This document shows positions 25,629-35,131 of a DNA stretch of 64,000 bases, piece after piece. Origin of the DNA: Candidatus Contubernalis alkalaceticus (GTDB taxonomy: Bacteria; Bacillota; Dethiobacteria; SKNC01); NCBI RefSeq assembly GCF_022558445.1, contig NZ_CP054699.1, positions 700,001 to 764,000 on the forward strand, read 5' to 3'. The stretch's first letter is position 1, and each line of letters begins with the position of its first letter. The notes under the pieces are model-generated. The model saw only the letters and a program-made list of their open reading frames with translations. It was not told where the DNA came from and did no database searches. Made by a program: the position numbers and the translations under genes.

Positions 25629-25872
25629 AAATATAAACATAAGCAGGAATTAGGTGGAATTATATAAAAAAATATACAAGATAAGCATGTCTCCAGAATT
25701 ATAATTGAAAATCCTACTATTACTCCATATCAAAGAGTATATATAATTAAATTCACCAGAATAACATTGACATAATAAAATAAATTATAGATGGTAAAAT
25801 TGTTCAAAATGTTTATTGTTATTATTTTTTTATTTTTTATTATACTGCTGCAGATAGGAGCTTGATTAACTT

Positions 25873-26051
25873 ATGACTGACGATTTATATTTAAAATCTT
25901 TAATAGAAGACCTTCAAAGAGGGTTTGAGCTCCCAAATATAAATACTTATATTTATGAATTTCTGTCCGATCAATTATATCTTGAATTAATAAAAACAAG
26001 TTGGTTTAAAAGATTATTTGAGATACCTTTTTTAGGAGGCCTATCTTATAT
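25873..26051 (+). pseudogene. N-terminal fragment of an unknown gene
   Basis: ATG at 25873 opens about 60 codons (MTDDLYLKSLIEDLQRGFEL then PNINTYIYEFLSDQLYLELI) behind a GATAGGAGC site. It is cut near 26045, where VIT/vWA-gene sequence begins in another frame. It looks like the front of a real protein but I do not know which. Confidence 0.4.
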
Positions 26052-26867
26052 ACCTCCTTCGTAGCCGTAGAAGAAAGGACAGATAAAATTACCGGACTCC
26101 CCGAAACCATAGTAGTTCCCGTATCTCCCCCGGCAAACTGGCAGTTATTAAGAGATTCAGATGCAAGTATAACAGTTTCTTGCTATCATTCTTTGAGGCG
26201 TGTAAGAGAAAATACCCTTGAGGATACCTGTGACTTTATGAGTTTTGATGATGCTGTTCATATTGATGAATCAACTGTCAACTTCATAATACCATCACTA
26301 GAAAGACGAAGCAGGAATTCTGAAAGAACAATTAAAAAATCACTGCGTTATTTGGCTTTAAAACAGCAGGCCGATGGTTCTTTTGCAGACAGTCCCGAAG
26401 ATAAACTGTATAAGAAATTAAAAATCACGGCCCTCAGTTTGTCATCCTTTCTGCTTGCTCCAGATGAAATAAGATTATATAAAAAACAGCTGTTAAGATC
26501 AATTAAATATCTTTTAGATAATGAAGGGGAATATACTGTCGAACCGGTTTCAAAAGAATATAAACAGGTTCATTCCCTGGTAGCGCTATCCTTAAAATTG
26601 CTGGAAGGCAGTGAATTAATCAGGGGAAAATTGAAAATAGAGGCAGACAGGTTAACCCACAAATTATTCTCCGGTTATAATCAGGAAAAAACATCTCTGT
26701 TTTTTGAGCAAAATGTGCCCGGCATAAATGTTGTAAGGGAGATATTTAAAACGCTAAATTTAGAACTGGAAGAACGGTTGAAGGAGTTTGATTTTGAAAA
26801 GGAATATATTGATGCCATGGATTTGGCTTTGTCCTGCCTTGCTTTAACCTGCCATGAGCAGCAGTAA
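26052..26867 (+). pseudogene. VIT/vWA protein, C-terminal part
   Basis: An open frame of 272 codons lacking its front. It starts TSFVAVEERTDK, the sequence that follows the vWA domain in bacterial VIT-vWA proteins, then VVPVSPPANWQLL and a long C-terminal helical region (SLRRVRENTLED ... LSCLALTCHEQQ). Another piece with the same TxFVAVEER motif lies at 37247, and the matching VIT fronts sit at 2942 and 51187. Without VIT and vWA domains it is unlikely to work. Confidence 0.6.
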
Positions 26868-26913
26868 GGACAATAATGTAAGGATCATTTATATCAAGAA
26901 AGAGGTTATTGCA

Positions 26914-27426
26914 ATGTTAAAAAACCTTGCTAACTATATAAGAGAAGAAAGACTGAAAAAAGGGTTAAATTATCTCACATTGGCTCATTTAATGGGCTAT
27001 AAAAACGTCAACCGGGGAATGAGAAGGATTATAGAACTTGAACGGGAAGGAATTGTTCATCCTGAGGTTTTGAAAAAGATGATACACGCCCTAAATCTTG
27101 ACCAAGAGATGATTGATAAACTTATCCGGCAGGATAAAGAACAGCGGGAGAGAGAATTTCAAAAATGGGTCAACACACCAATTAAGATGCATTTAACAAT
27201 AAGATGGATGGCGTCAGTATACGGCCATTGTAACATTCCCGCAGAGATACAATCTGAAGAGGAAGCTATTAAATATGCTTGTGAAAAAGCGAAAGAACTT
27301 AAATGTATGCTTTGGCTGGTTTTATCTAGAAAAGAAAATATACACATAGATAATGAGGGTAAGGTAATTTCCCAAAATGTCGTTACTAAGGATAGGTCAT
27401 TTTTGCCATTTACAAAGATTTTATAA
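26914..27426 (+). CDS. Helix-turn-helix-like protein of unknown role
   Basis: 170 residues from ATG at 26914, nine bases after AGAAAGAGG. The first 70 residues resemble an XRE-like DNA-binding domain: LANYIREERLKKGLNYLTLA then HLMGYKNVNRGMRRIIELER, with helices at the right spacing. Residues 90-150 (WVNTPIKMHLTIRWMASVYG then HCNIPAEIQSEEEAIKYACE) form a second unrecognised domain. The frame overlaps the tail of the VIT/vWA fragment, so the original promoter may be lost. Confidence 0.55.
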   Translation: MLKNLANYIREERLKKGLNYLTLAHLMGYKNVNRGMRRIIELEREGIVHPEVLKKMIHALNLDQEMIDKLIRQDKEQREREFQKWVNTPIKMHLTIRWMASVYGHCNIPAEIQSEEEAIKYACEKAKELKCMLWLVLSRKENIHIDNEGKVISQNVVTKDRSFLPFTKIL

Positions 27427-27490
27427 CACATGGTCTGTTCAATTCGGGAAGTAAGTAGTGAACATTTACAATTACAATATATTTAATACT

Positions 27491-27645
27491 CTTGTGCTTA
27501 TTCCGGCTAAAGGGGACACCAGTTCCAGCAGAATTGGACAAACCGTTTTGGAAAGATAAGTACAAGGGGTTCGATAGCCCTTTATTATGAGATTCTAGAA
27601 AATGACGAAAACAGGGGCCGAATTTTCGGGCAATTAAATTTTCAT
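27491..27645 (+). repeat. Family B repeat, head and core
   Basis: CTTGTGCTTATTCCGGCTAA, then GGACAAACCGTTTTGGAAAG, GGTTCGATAGCCCTTTATT, GAGATTCTAGAAAATGACG and GGGGCCGAATTTTCGGGCAA. The tail is missing. It lies between two genes. Confidence 0.75.
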
Positions 27646-27701
27646 TATCTATTCAACATTTTGCTGCGTTCAATCGTATATAAAGCAAAGGGTGGAGTGA
27701 A

Positions 27702-28193
27702 GTGCAGAGTTCTTTATTGCGTACGAATGAAGAACTGTCACAGATATATAATCGCCATGTAAAAACTGTGTATCGCGTTTGTGCCGTGTATATGAAAAAC
27801 CGGCACGATACCGAGGATATGGTGCAAAACACCTTTATTAGGCTTATGAAAGATAAAACACATTTTGAAAGCGAAGAACACGAAAAAGCATGGTTAATTA
27901 GGACTGCCACTAATCTTTGCAAAGATTTTTTTAAAAACTGGTGGAGGAAAATCGTAAACATAGATACCATGGCAGAAGTGGCAGCAGACGAGCCTTTTGC
28001 TGATGATGATACTTTAAAAAAAGTGATGGAACTTCCCCCCAAATACAAGACAATAGTTTACTTGTATTATTACGAGGGTTACCGCACAAAAGAAATAGCT
28101 AAGATGCTAAATATAAATGAATCTACAATTAGAAGTCAATTGGCAACCGGAAGAAAAATATTAAAAATCGACCTGGAGAGTGATTTAAAATGA
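27702..28193 (+). CDS. ECF-type sigma factor, second pair
   Basis: 163 residues, GTG start after GGGTGGAG. Region 2 (YNRHVKTVYRVCAVYMKNRH then DTEDMVQNTFIRLMKD) and region 4 (ELPPKYKTIVYLYYYEGYRT then KEIAKMLNINESTIRSQLA) are complete. It overlaps the next gene by 4 bp (ATGA). Like the pair at 19.6-21.2 kb it is followed by a single-span membrane protein, its likely anti-sigma partner. Confidence 0.92.
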   Translation: MQSSLLRTNEELSQIYNRHVKTVYRVCAVYMKNRHDTEDMVQNTFIRLMKDKTHFESEEHEKAWLIRTATNLCKDFFKNWWRKIVNIDTMAEVAADEPFADDDTLKKVMELPPKYKTIVYLYYYEGYRTKEIAKMLNINESTIRSQLATGRKILKIDLESDLK

Positions 28194-29323
28194 AGAAAGA
28201 AGAAATAATAGAATCACTTGATAAGATACAGCCAACTGATGAGGCAAAACAAAGAATGTTAAACAATGTTTTACATCTTTTAGAAGATAGAAAGAGGGAT
28301 AATAATATGAAGTTTATTAATAAAAGGTCGGTTGTCCCGGCCTTAGCATTAGTGTTTGTTGTGGTTGGGGCTCTGCTGATCAATGGCTTGCTGTTTAATA
28401 ACGAAAATAACAATTATGCTGCTGACAACAGAATAAATGAATCTGATCAACTCTTAATCCATGAGATTAAAGATCAATTTCAAATTGACAATAAACATTA
28501 TATCATTTTATCGGAGGCACAAAAATCAGAATTTTCATTACCGGAAATAATCGATGAACAGGATATTGGCAGCATGATTACAACCATTACAACAAGTGTA
28601 GATGAAAGCCTGATTGGATTGGATGTTTATGAATATTTCCCTGCCAAAGGGGAAGCAGTGGTTGCAGTAAAAAAAGACAATGAATACGTCCTTTTCAAGT
28701 TCTTCGTTTTTGAGAGCTATATTCACAATCAAGACGAGGATGTCAGAGCTTATCTTGAACTATATGGAATGAACAGTTCAGAAGATATCGCAAAAATTTT
28801 GTTTATACGGTACAGCGAGCAGAGCAAAATTGAACGGAGATTGGATATAATAAATGAAATTACCGCCGGCGATGAAATTGAGGAGTTTTATCGGCACTAT
28901 TCTGTAATGAAAAATGCAAGCGACAAGTATTTTGATAGGTTGTTTAATTATAATGACAAAAATAACGAAGTCCAAGCCCCAGTCTCGGATAAAATTGAAG
29001 TGCCGCCCGACTATCTAGAAGATACATTACCGGAGAATCAAGCTGATGAAGGCACAGTTCATTATGCTGAGGACACACCGGCAGAAATTAAATCAAGCGA
29101 CAAAAGTTCAACCTCAGACCAAGAAACAATCTCCGGCAGCACAAGTATTGATGGTTCAATGGGCTCTGCCGCCGGGGCATTAAGCGATTCCGTCACAATC
29201 AGAATCTATAATCATAATGGTTTATATCATGAAGCAGAATATTTTCCAAACATTAACTTCATATCAAGACATGAAGTTAATGATGCTTTTGCCGACTTTT
29301 TAAATAAATTGGTGGGGAACTGA
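28190..29323 (+). CDS. Anti-sigma-type membrane protein ending in a family A repeat
   Basis: 377 residues: cytosolic N-terminus (about 45), one membrane segment (SVVPALALVFVVVGALLING), then an extracytoplasmic region with TITTSVDESLIGLDVYEYFP and a Ser/Asp/Glu-rich linker (about 255-330). The last codons (K-L-V-G-N-stop) come from the start of a family A repeat, which now supplies the TGA. The natural C-terminus may have been replaced. The gene is coupled to the sigma factor. I infer the anti-sigma role from order and topology. Confidence 0.72.
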   Translation: MKKEEIIESLDKIQPTDEAKQRMLNNVLHLLEDRKRDNNMKFINKRSVVPALALVFVVVGALLINGLLFNNENNNYAADNRINESDQLLIHEIKDQFQIDNKHYIILSEAQKSEFSLPEIIDEQDIGSMITTITTSVDESLIGLDVYEYFPAKGEAVVAVKKDNEYVLFKFFVFESYIHNQDEDVRAYLELYGMNSSEDIAKILFIRYSEQSKIERRLDIINEITAGDEIEEFYRHYSVMKNASDKYFDRLFNYNDKNNEVQAPVSDKIEVPPDYLEDTLPENQADEGTVHYAEDTPAEIKSSDKSSTSDQETISGSTSIDGSMGSAAGALSDSVTIRIYNHNGLYHEAEYFPNINFISRHEVNDAFADFLNKLVGN

Positions 29324-29380
29324 CCCCATATAGGAGATTCTGGAAATTCCCGAAGTTCAAGGGTCGGAATCTCCGGGCAT
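29304..29380 (+). repeat. Family A repeat, copy A3
   Basis: AAATTGGTGGGGAACTGACC, then GGAGATTC (29333-29340) pairing with GAATCTCC (29367-29374). It overlaps the end of the 28190 gene. Confidence 0.85.
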
Positions 29381-29554
29381 AAGCCCGGCAGACAGAAAAG
29401 AAATGTAATACAGGACATAAACCTTAAACCATAACTTATCTACAGGGAGCAGAGGTGCCAGCAGAAAATATTATGAATAACAGTTAAAAGGATATGGGAA
29501 AGGTGTATATTTAGAAGATAATTAAGTGGAAAGGTAGGGAGAAGAAACTCAATT

Positions 29555-30262
29555 ATGTTAGATAAATCACTTGTTTGGTATGCCAGTTATGGTTCGAACT
29601 TATGCCGGGACCGTTTTTTATGTTATATACAGGGTGGAACCCCTCAAGGGTCGAATGCTTACGAATGTGGGTGCCGGGACAGAACCCTGCCTGCAGAAGA
29701 TAAGCACCTTTTCATAGAGCATCCCCTGTACTTTGCGGGATATTCTCGCAGGTGGGGAGGCGGTGTTGCCTTCATTGGCAGTCGGGAAGACAAACATGTC
29801 AACCCCAAAAGCTCAACCCTGGTAAGAATGTACCTTATAAAACAGGAACAGTTTGGTGACGTGGTAGCCCAGGAGAACAGTGTTAGTTTCCCTGTTATAA
29901 TTCCCTGGGAACAGGTAGTGGAAGAGGGAAAAAAGGACTTAATAGATTCATTATACGGCAGAGTTGTTCACTTGGGGGAAAGGGAAGGGTTCCCTATATT
30001 TACCTTTACTACTGCAAGGAAATTTGAAGGATATACAGCTCCCTCGGAAAGCTATTTAAAAATGCTGATAAAATTTCCTTTTGACAGAGATGATATTAAA
30101 TCTGAGCTTGAAAGTCACATATTGGATAAAATAGAATTTTATACTGATCAGGGATATGATGAAGCCCAGGCGGAAGAGTTATCTGTAAGGGATATGGGTG
30201 ATGCTGTGGTAATTGGTGCTGAACTTAATAAACAGCACAACCCTATAATTGGCTGGGTATAG
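29555..30262 (+). pseudogene. Chimera: GGCT-like N-terminus joined to a HAAS-type domain
   Basis: Codons 1-172 are almost identical to the GGCT-like gene at 458. At about 30071 the sequence switches to FPFDRDDIKSELESHILDKI then EFYTDQGYDEAQAEELSVRD, the N-terminal helical domain of DUF1700/permease-prefix proteins. After an in-frame TAG (30260-30262) the same frame continues with a membrane helix (ALVFLSVICSIFMIALAFPM) to about 30414. So it is two gene pieces plus a nonsense mutation. The first 170 residues could still be made. Confidence 0.8.
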
Positions 30263-30414
30263 CAGATAACCAGCGCACTGGTCTTTTTATCTGTAATATG
30301 CAGCATCTTTATGATAGCACTTGCATTTCCTATGGCAGGCACCTTTGTTAGTAGTAATTTTATCAATACAATTCCAAGCTCTAATATAGTTTATAAAATT
30401 GATGTGAATGAGTA
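30263..30414 (+). pseudogene. Continuation of the DUF1700-like piece past a stop
   Basis: In frame with the chimera after TAG: QITSALVFLSVICSIFMIAL then AFPMAGTFVSSNFINT and a stop after DVNE. One membrane segment. 30415-30490 shows no gene. Confidence 0.6.
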
Positions 30415-30500
30415 GGTCAGGCTTGATGATAGAGTTATTAACTTTACTCATCTTATCTATGAGAAAAACGGAAATATGAATATCTAGATTTTCACCATCC

Positions 30501-30870
30501 TTACAAACGCCAAAAGTTATCATATTCCGGCTCAAGCAGTTCCTCGATTCTTTTCTTAATCTTATAACTAAAATCCTTCTCCGCCAAAAGGTTTTCAACC
30601 GGCTCACTTATAAGCTCCATGGGGAAACTCCTAAGCTCTTTTAGAATCGTTGTGTACAGCTGCCTGGTCACATTATTAGAAATCGAACGCTTTAACTCAT
30701 ATCCCAATGCCTTGACGGTTTCTGCATCATGAACGTGGGATAGTGCAGCAACTATTTTTACCCGGGTATGAACATCTTCAAGCTCTTCTGCCGCCGGCAA
30801 CCGCCTGCGTTCACCTCTATATCCTTCGCTGTCTTATCAGCCAGCAAAATATGCAAAAACAGTCCCCCTC
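30501..30870 (-). pseudogene. HEAT-like partner protein, internal deletion
   Basis: The last 99 codons (LPAAEELEDVHTRVKIVAAL ... EPEYDNFWRL) match the 251-residue protein at 56654. Upstream it jumps from CCGCCGGCAACCG to CTGCGTTCA, removing about 390 bp with the cysteine-rich middle. Only the first 15-20 codons survive before the jump. Confidence 0.85.
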
Positions 30871-31964
30871 TATTGTCTCAGGACAATTCTTAGCCTTCTA
30901 TTTACAATATCTATATCAAAATCCCTGTGCCACTGACTTCTGGCCCATGTAAGGGTGCTTTTATGTTCTTCATGCTGTGGATCAGCTATAATCTTTAAAA
31001 ACTCCTCATAACCATGCACACCACCCACATCTTCAGGAGGGGCATTGCCCTCACCCATAATGCAGACAGGATAATTATTGTCATGGCCGGCAATAACCCG
31101 CTGTTCTTTTATTTCATGCTCCCAATTGTCACCGTAATCATACAGATAAACTATTTTATACTGCTCCCCGAGATAGTCTCTCAAGCTTACATCATAATCC
31201 AAAAGCGTCTCACAATCCTGGAATGATCCATCCATATCCTCATATTCGCTGACTACCTCGACAACACACTGCCCCGACTCATCAGTGATTCTGAAATTAT
31301 ACAGGTGAGAACTGTTCCAGTCAAAAGCAACCTGCAATATTTCATGCAGTTGGTTAAAAGTAATATCCACCGGGGTAACAATTCTTCGCCATGCCGTACT
31401 GCTGTTTAGATTAAGCTTAACCATTAAATCAACCGCCTCACAACTGATAACCGGATCACCTGCAAATTTCTCAAAATCATTAAGCAAGAGGATGTGCGGA
31501 TGTTCATATTCTTTCTTTTCGCGCACTGTTATATAGTCATTATTCATCTTATCTGAAACCCTCTTCTGATAAGGAATATCCGGGTCAAACAGATCACCAA
31601 AATATCCTGCATATTCACAGGCCTTGTTAAGCCGTGCAACATAACTGCGGCCCCTGGTCTTTGTAAATACCGGATCCCCGGCAGACTGAATATATCTTTC
31701 AATGGTTTCTTCCTTAATCTTTTCATCCCGCAGACACTTTTTAATCCCTTCAGTCACCAACTCACGGAAAATCTTAAAATCCTTTGCCTTTAAACCCTGC
31801 AGCACAAAACCGAACCTGTTGCTGTCATTCACCACAACAACAGTCTTTCTTCTGTTAACGGTAATCAGATTTGCACTCCAGCAAAAAAAGTCATTGTCTT
31901 CAGACCCGTTTTCAACAGCAACTCCCAGTTCACTCTGCAGCTTTTTTGTCAGACATATTTGCAT
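30870..31964 (-). CDS. DUF6933 + plasmid pRiA4b ORF-3-like protein, copy 1
   Basis: 364 residues. The N-terminal part (1-125) resembles DUF6933: MQICLTKKLQSELGV, FFCWSANLI, KTVVVVNDSNRFGFVLQG. The C-terminal part (about 160-364) is a pRiA4b ORF-3 domain with its hallmarks STAWRRIVTPVDITFNQLHE, YLYDYGDNWEHEIKEQ and GNAPPEDVGGVHGYEEFL. No catalytic role is established for either. GGAGGCGGAAAT precedes the ATG. It is intact although its downstream partner is truncated; the second copy at 57423 has both genes intact. Confidence 0.85.
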   Translation of the reverse strand: MQICLTKKLQSELGVAVENGSEDNDFFCWSANLITVNRRKTVVVVNDSNRFGFVLQGLKAKDFKIFRELVTEGIKKCLRDEKIKEETIERYIQSAGDPVFTKTRGRSYVARLNKACEYAGYFGDLFDPDIPYQKRVSDKMNNDYITVREKKEYEHPHILLLNDFEKFAGDPVISCEAVDLMVKLNLNSSTAWRRIVTPVDITFNQLHEILQVAFDWNSSHLYNFRITDESGQCVVEVVSEYEDMDGSFQDCETLLDYDVSLRDYLGEQYKIVYLYDYGDNWEHEIKEQRVIAGHDNNYPVCIMGEGNAPPEDVGGVHGYEEFLKIIADPQHEEHKSTLTWARSQWHRDFDIDIVNRRLRIVLRQ

Positions 31965-31977
31965 ATTTCCGCCTCCG

Positions 31978-32370
31978 TTACAGTATCTCTAAATTTGATT
32001 CAGGTTTACTGTCTTTTTGTCGTATATAGTGTGTCGAGTACATCTCTTCTGTGCGGGGCGCCCCGTACTTGGAAAACCGCAGCCGCTGTTTCGGCCCTTT
32101 CCCCCATGACATATAAGTGGTACGGGAGGGTTTCAACCCGGCCGCTTTGGCAAAATCACGCAAAGCCGACAAGATGGTGTTCATTTTCCCCAAACCACCC
32201 ACGGTCACCCGCTCCAAGTAGGGAAGCCTTCGAAACCGCCAGTCCTCCACCTGTTTGGCCTTTAGCCTATCCATTCGCACCAACAGTTCAACCGGACTTA
32301 CATACCCCTTTTCATCAAGCAATTCCCCTGCACAACGATATACCCGCTCATAAATCTTCTGCTTACTCAT
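31978..32370 (-). CDS. Conserved protein of unknown function
   Basis: 130 residues, basic, cytosolic. It contains ELLDEKGYVSPVELLVRMDR, VEDWRFRRLPYLERVTVGGL and SWGKGPKQRLRFSKYG. I recall similar about 125-residue bacterial proteins with this YLER/WGKGPKQ pattern but no known role. GGAGGAG precedes the ATG, and it ends 13 bp before the DUF6933-pRiA4b gene. It is absent from the other copy of this segment. Confidence 0.6.
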   Translation of the reverse strand: MSKQKIYERVYRCAGELLDEKGYVSPVELLVRMDRLKAKQVEDWRFRRLPYLERVTVGGLGKMNTILSALRDFAKAAGLKPSRTTYMSWGKGPKQRLRFSKYGAPRTEEMYSTHYIRQKDSKPESNLEIL

Positions 32371-32484
32371 TTCTCCTCCTGTACTAAACTCCCGTGCTTG
32401 TTCATATTATATGATTCCCTGTGTTTTTTTTCAAAGTCACCACCGCCACTGTGCATCCCACTTCAGCTCTCCACGACTGCGCAG

Positions 32485-32660
32485 CCTGAGCTTACAGCAC
32501 CCGGGCAATTTCCTCCTTCAGGGCACGGAACTTTTTGTATTCTTCCATCAGGTTCCCGTAATTTTTAGTCCAGGCCTTTTCTTTACCCAATAACAGCCAC
32601 ACGTTCCGCAGTTCCCGCAGATAGCGGGCAGCCTGAACGTTATGGAAGTATGTTTTATCA
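32485..32660 (-). pseudogene. C-terminal fragment, possibly of a SWIM-type protein
   Basis: A minus-strand frame of about 55 codons (NVQAARYLRELRNVWLLLGK then EKAWTKNYGNLMEEYKKFRA, EEIARVL stop). It resembles the helical C-terminus of SWIM zinc-finger proteins, but weakly. No start remains. Confidence 0.4.
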
Positions 32661-32867
32661 TAATTTTTAAAGCAACAAAGACATCATGTATTTCCTCTTC
32701 TTTCAGAGCCGCGAAACAATGTCCCGTTTTTGAGCAGTTTGTCTTTTCTCAATAAAACACGATTCCCAAAGATAAAAAAATGGGTAAATGAGGCCAATAA
32801 TGAATAGTTGTCCCGGTATAATAATAATCGTAGCACTAAAAATATAACCTTATGTTCTCTAATTTAC

Positions 32868-33270
32868 TAATTTAGCAATGAATGTTCTCTTATCAGGCAC
32901 AGTATAATAGACTGCATCATTCGAATCCCAATTTATACCTGCTCTGACCGTCCTGCCGTCCTGTTTAATTCGATATACCTCATGAACCGCTCTTTGTTAA
33001 CGTTGGACCCATAGGATGCATATCAGACAAGATTTTTAAGGTCCATTTGTTTTGTTATGCCTTCAAACAACGGCTGATGCTCATAATCAATTTTTACCTT
33101 ACCAGCAGTAGAATGATTATAAACGTAGACATAAGAATCAAACACCCTATTGTCTTCACTATAAACCTGGACTAATTTTCTTTTATATAGATTCCCCTCC
33201 CCTTCATACCTATCAATATCAGGAAGTTTATCCATGTTTCTTTTGGCCTATGATAACTTTTTTCCATTAA
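32868..33270 (-). pseudogene. Two-domain GGCT protein, deleted copy
   Basis: Starts MEKSYHRPKE like the 59.8 kb copy, jumps to the end of a first GGCT domain (IDRYEGEGNLYKRKLVQVYS then FDSYVYVYN), continues through the linker (KVKIDYEHQPLFEGITKQMD), then has TGA in place of the Trp of LVWYASYGSN and a further deletion of about 530 bp to the C-terminal residues. It preserves the part of domain 1 that the other copy has lost. Confidence 0.82.
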
Positions 33271-33556
33271 AATTGTTCCTCCATGGACGTATTAAAAAAA
33301 CTTGGTCATTTCGTTATTCTTCACAAAGTATTTAATTCCTGTTAAATCAGTCTTTAACAGTACATGTCATTATTTTGGTCATACTACCTTTGAAAGAATC
33401 TCCCTTTGCTTTTTTATTCCCAAAAACAAGGTCCGGCAGCAAGTTTTTAAAAAAATAAAGTCTTTTAGCCTGGCATTTGATAACCAATGTTAACGAAGGG
33501 TCAGGAATTACAGAACTATAAAGTATTAGCTCAGCTTTGGGATTGTTTGTGACAAC

Positions 33557-33980
33557 ATGGAAGGATGGAATAGTTTGGCTGAACGTCTTATTAAACATAT
33601 TGAGAAAAAAGCAGAAATTTATCCAGATAAGCATGATGTGTCCTATGAACTGGTTAGAGAAACAGTAAAAGCATTGTCTGCTCAAAAGACCTTGAAAAGA
33701 CAAGGACTCTATGGAAAAAGAAGCTGATATGTTTGCCTCTTATTATTTGGCTCCCTATGAGGCATTGAAAGAATGTAAGAATCAAATTGATAATGACTGT
33801 GTCTCTTCTTTTCTTTGGGTTAAAGAAGAGAACCTTTTATTAAAACTTTATCCAGGGAGAATAGTATTGCCTCATGAAGTCTTCGATTAATTATCAAATC
33901 CAAGTATGCTCCACATTAAAAGAAGAGTCACACACTTGATTACTAACGGGTATATTGCAACTCAAAGGATTCATACAGAC
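33557..33980 (+). pseudogene. ImmA/IrrE-like metallopeptidase remnant
   Basis: Two frames: EGWNSLAERLIKHIEKKAEI from 33557, then after a frameshift EKEADMFASYYLAPYEALKE (33712 on), which resembles the metal-ligand segment of ImmA/IrrE peptidases (ExEADxFAxxxLxP), then WVKEENLLLKLYPGRIVL, a stop, and VTHLITNGYIATQRIHTDT. The HExxH motif is not present in what is left. Confidence 0.5.
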
Positions 33981-33998
33981 ACTAAAGAATTCAGTTTA

Positions 33999-34074
33999 TG
34001 CCCGGTAGTTTCCGGCCCTTGCCCCTTGGCAAAATTTCCATAAACTACCTTTCAGGCCAGTCCCCCACAACTTT
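33999..34074 (-). repeat. Family A repeat, copy A4
   Basis: Minus orientation. The outer stem is GGTAGTTT (34004-34011) with AAACTACC (34042-34049), a different sequence from the usual stem but perfectly paired; TTGCC and GGCAA inside, GTCCCCCACAA at the far end. Confidence 0.85.
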
Positions 34075-34110
34075 AAAGAACTAAAATATTTTTTTTTGTA
34101 ATTATTTAAT

Positions 34111-34350
34111 ACCTTATTCCGGCTAAATGGGACACCAGTTCCAGCAGCAATTGGATAAACTGTTTTTGGAAAGATAATGACAAGGTATTTTGATATCCCT
34201 TTATTAGAGATTCTAGAAAATGACGAAAACAGGGACCGAATTATCGGACCATTAAATGACATAGTTAGACAATTTGCCACAAAGGGATTACGACAAGTTT
34301 GCAGAAGTAAGATGTAATTAGAATAATTATCCATTAATGATTCACTTGGA
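34111..34350 (+). repeat. Family B repeat, most complete copy
   Basis: About 240 bp from CTTATTCCGGCTAAATGG through CAGTTCCAGCAGCAATTGG, GATATCCCTTTATTAGAGAT, an A-like core and the tail ACAATTTGCCACAAAGGGAT to TTATCCATTAATGATTCACT. It lies 36 bp after an A copy and 90 bp before another. Confidence 0.8.
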
Positions 34351-34438
34351 ATAAGTGAAGAGTTCGGATGTAAAATAATTTTTATGTCAAGTTAGTATTT
34401 TATTATTGTAGAAAATTTACGAATTACGTTTTAAAACA

Positions 34439-34521
34439 TTAAATTGGTGGGGGACTGACCCCATTTAGGAGATTCTGGAAATTGCCGAAGGCAAGAGCCA
34501 GAATCTCCGGGCAGCGAAGCG
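34439..34521 (+). repeat. Family A repeat, copy A5 (best-formed hairpin)
   Basis: TTAAATTGGTGGGGGACTGA with GGGG/CCCC hairpin (34449-34462), then GGAGATTCTGG (34468-34478) pairing over 11 bp with CCAGAATCTCC (34498-34508), enclosing TTGCC-GAA-GGCAA (34482-34494). Confidence 0.9.
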
Positions 34522-34550
34522 ATTTAGATGCGTCGTCCTTTCAATAGCCG

Positions 34551-34912
34551 GTGATTATTGAGAAATATCTTGCACCATTTGTCTTGAATATTTATGCAAG
34601 TTATCCCGCTTTGTTTAAGAATTACTTTTATGCTGATTTGGGGTGCACTGGGTGTGGAATTTGTGAGCGGGTCTGTTTGACAGATCGGATAAAACTCCAT
34701 AATAGGCGTCCGGAGTGGGACTCGAAGGTGCATCTGCCATGCTTGTCTTGCCTTTTGTCCTGCTGGAGCCGTCCAGGTAAGGCCAAGTATAAAGTGGGCA
34801 GGTTCAAAGACAAAAAACAATCCAAGGTTCAAACCGCCATACGCCAGTATCGAGGACATTGCTAGGCAAAAAAATGAGATAGAGTACCGTTGTTAAAAAC
34901 AATGAGAAGTTG
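34551..34912 (+). pseudogene. EFR1-type ferredoxin, C-terminal fragment
   Basis: It carries the first 4Fe-4S motif (CTGCGICERVC) and then the second (CLSC|AFCPAGAVQ) across a one-base frameshift; the proper C-terminus (PRFKPPYASIEDIARQKNEI) follows in the shifted frame. The flavodoxin half is missing. It is related to the two intact genes downstream. Confidence 0.75.
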
Positions 34913-35131
34913 ATACCCCAGGATTTAAGCTTATCTAATGTGTAGAGATGAGTCTTTAGTCTAATCGGTGATTATCTAAAGTGTCTTTTACTAAGAGATA
35001 ATTTCTTCACAAAGGCTGAGGACTTTTGTCTCAGTTGGTTAAATTGCAAACGTAAAGCGCTACAGAAAATCTTTTTTAATGCTAACCAAATTATGGTTAA
35101 GGTATATATTGAAATTGGAGGATTATATTGC

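Larger units (their letters stand above)
30490..33385 (-). repeat. Segmental duplication Z, decayed copy
   Basis: Corresponds to 56645-59890 (HEAT-like, DUF6933-pRiA4b and two-domain GGCT genes). Differences: about 390 bp lost from the HEAT-like gene, about 530 bp lost from the GGCT gene, and a 600-700 bp segment with the 31978 gene present only here. Confidence 0.88.
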
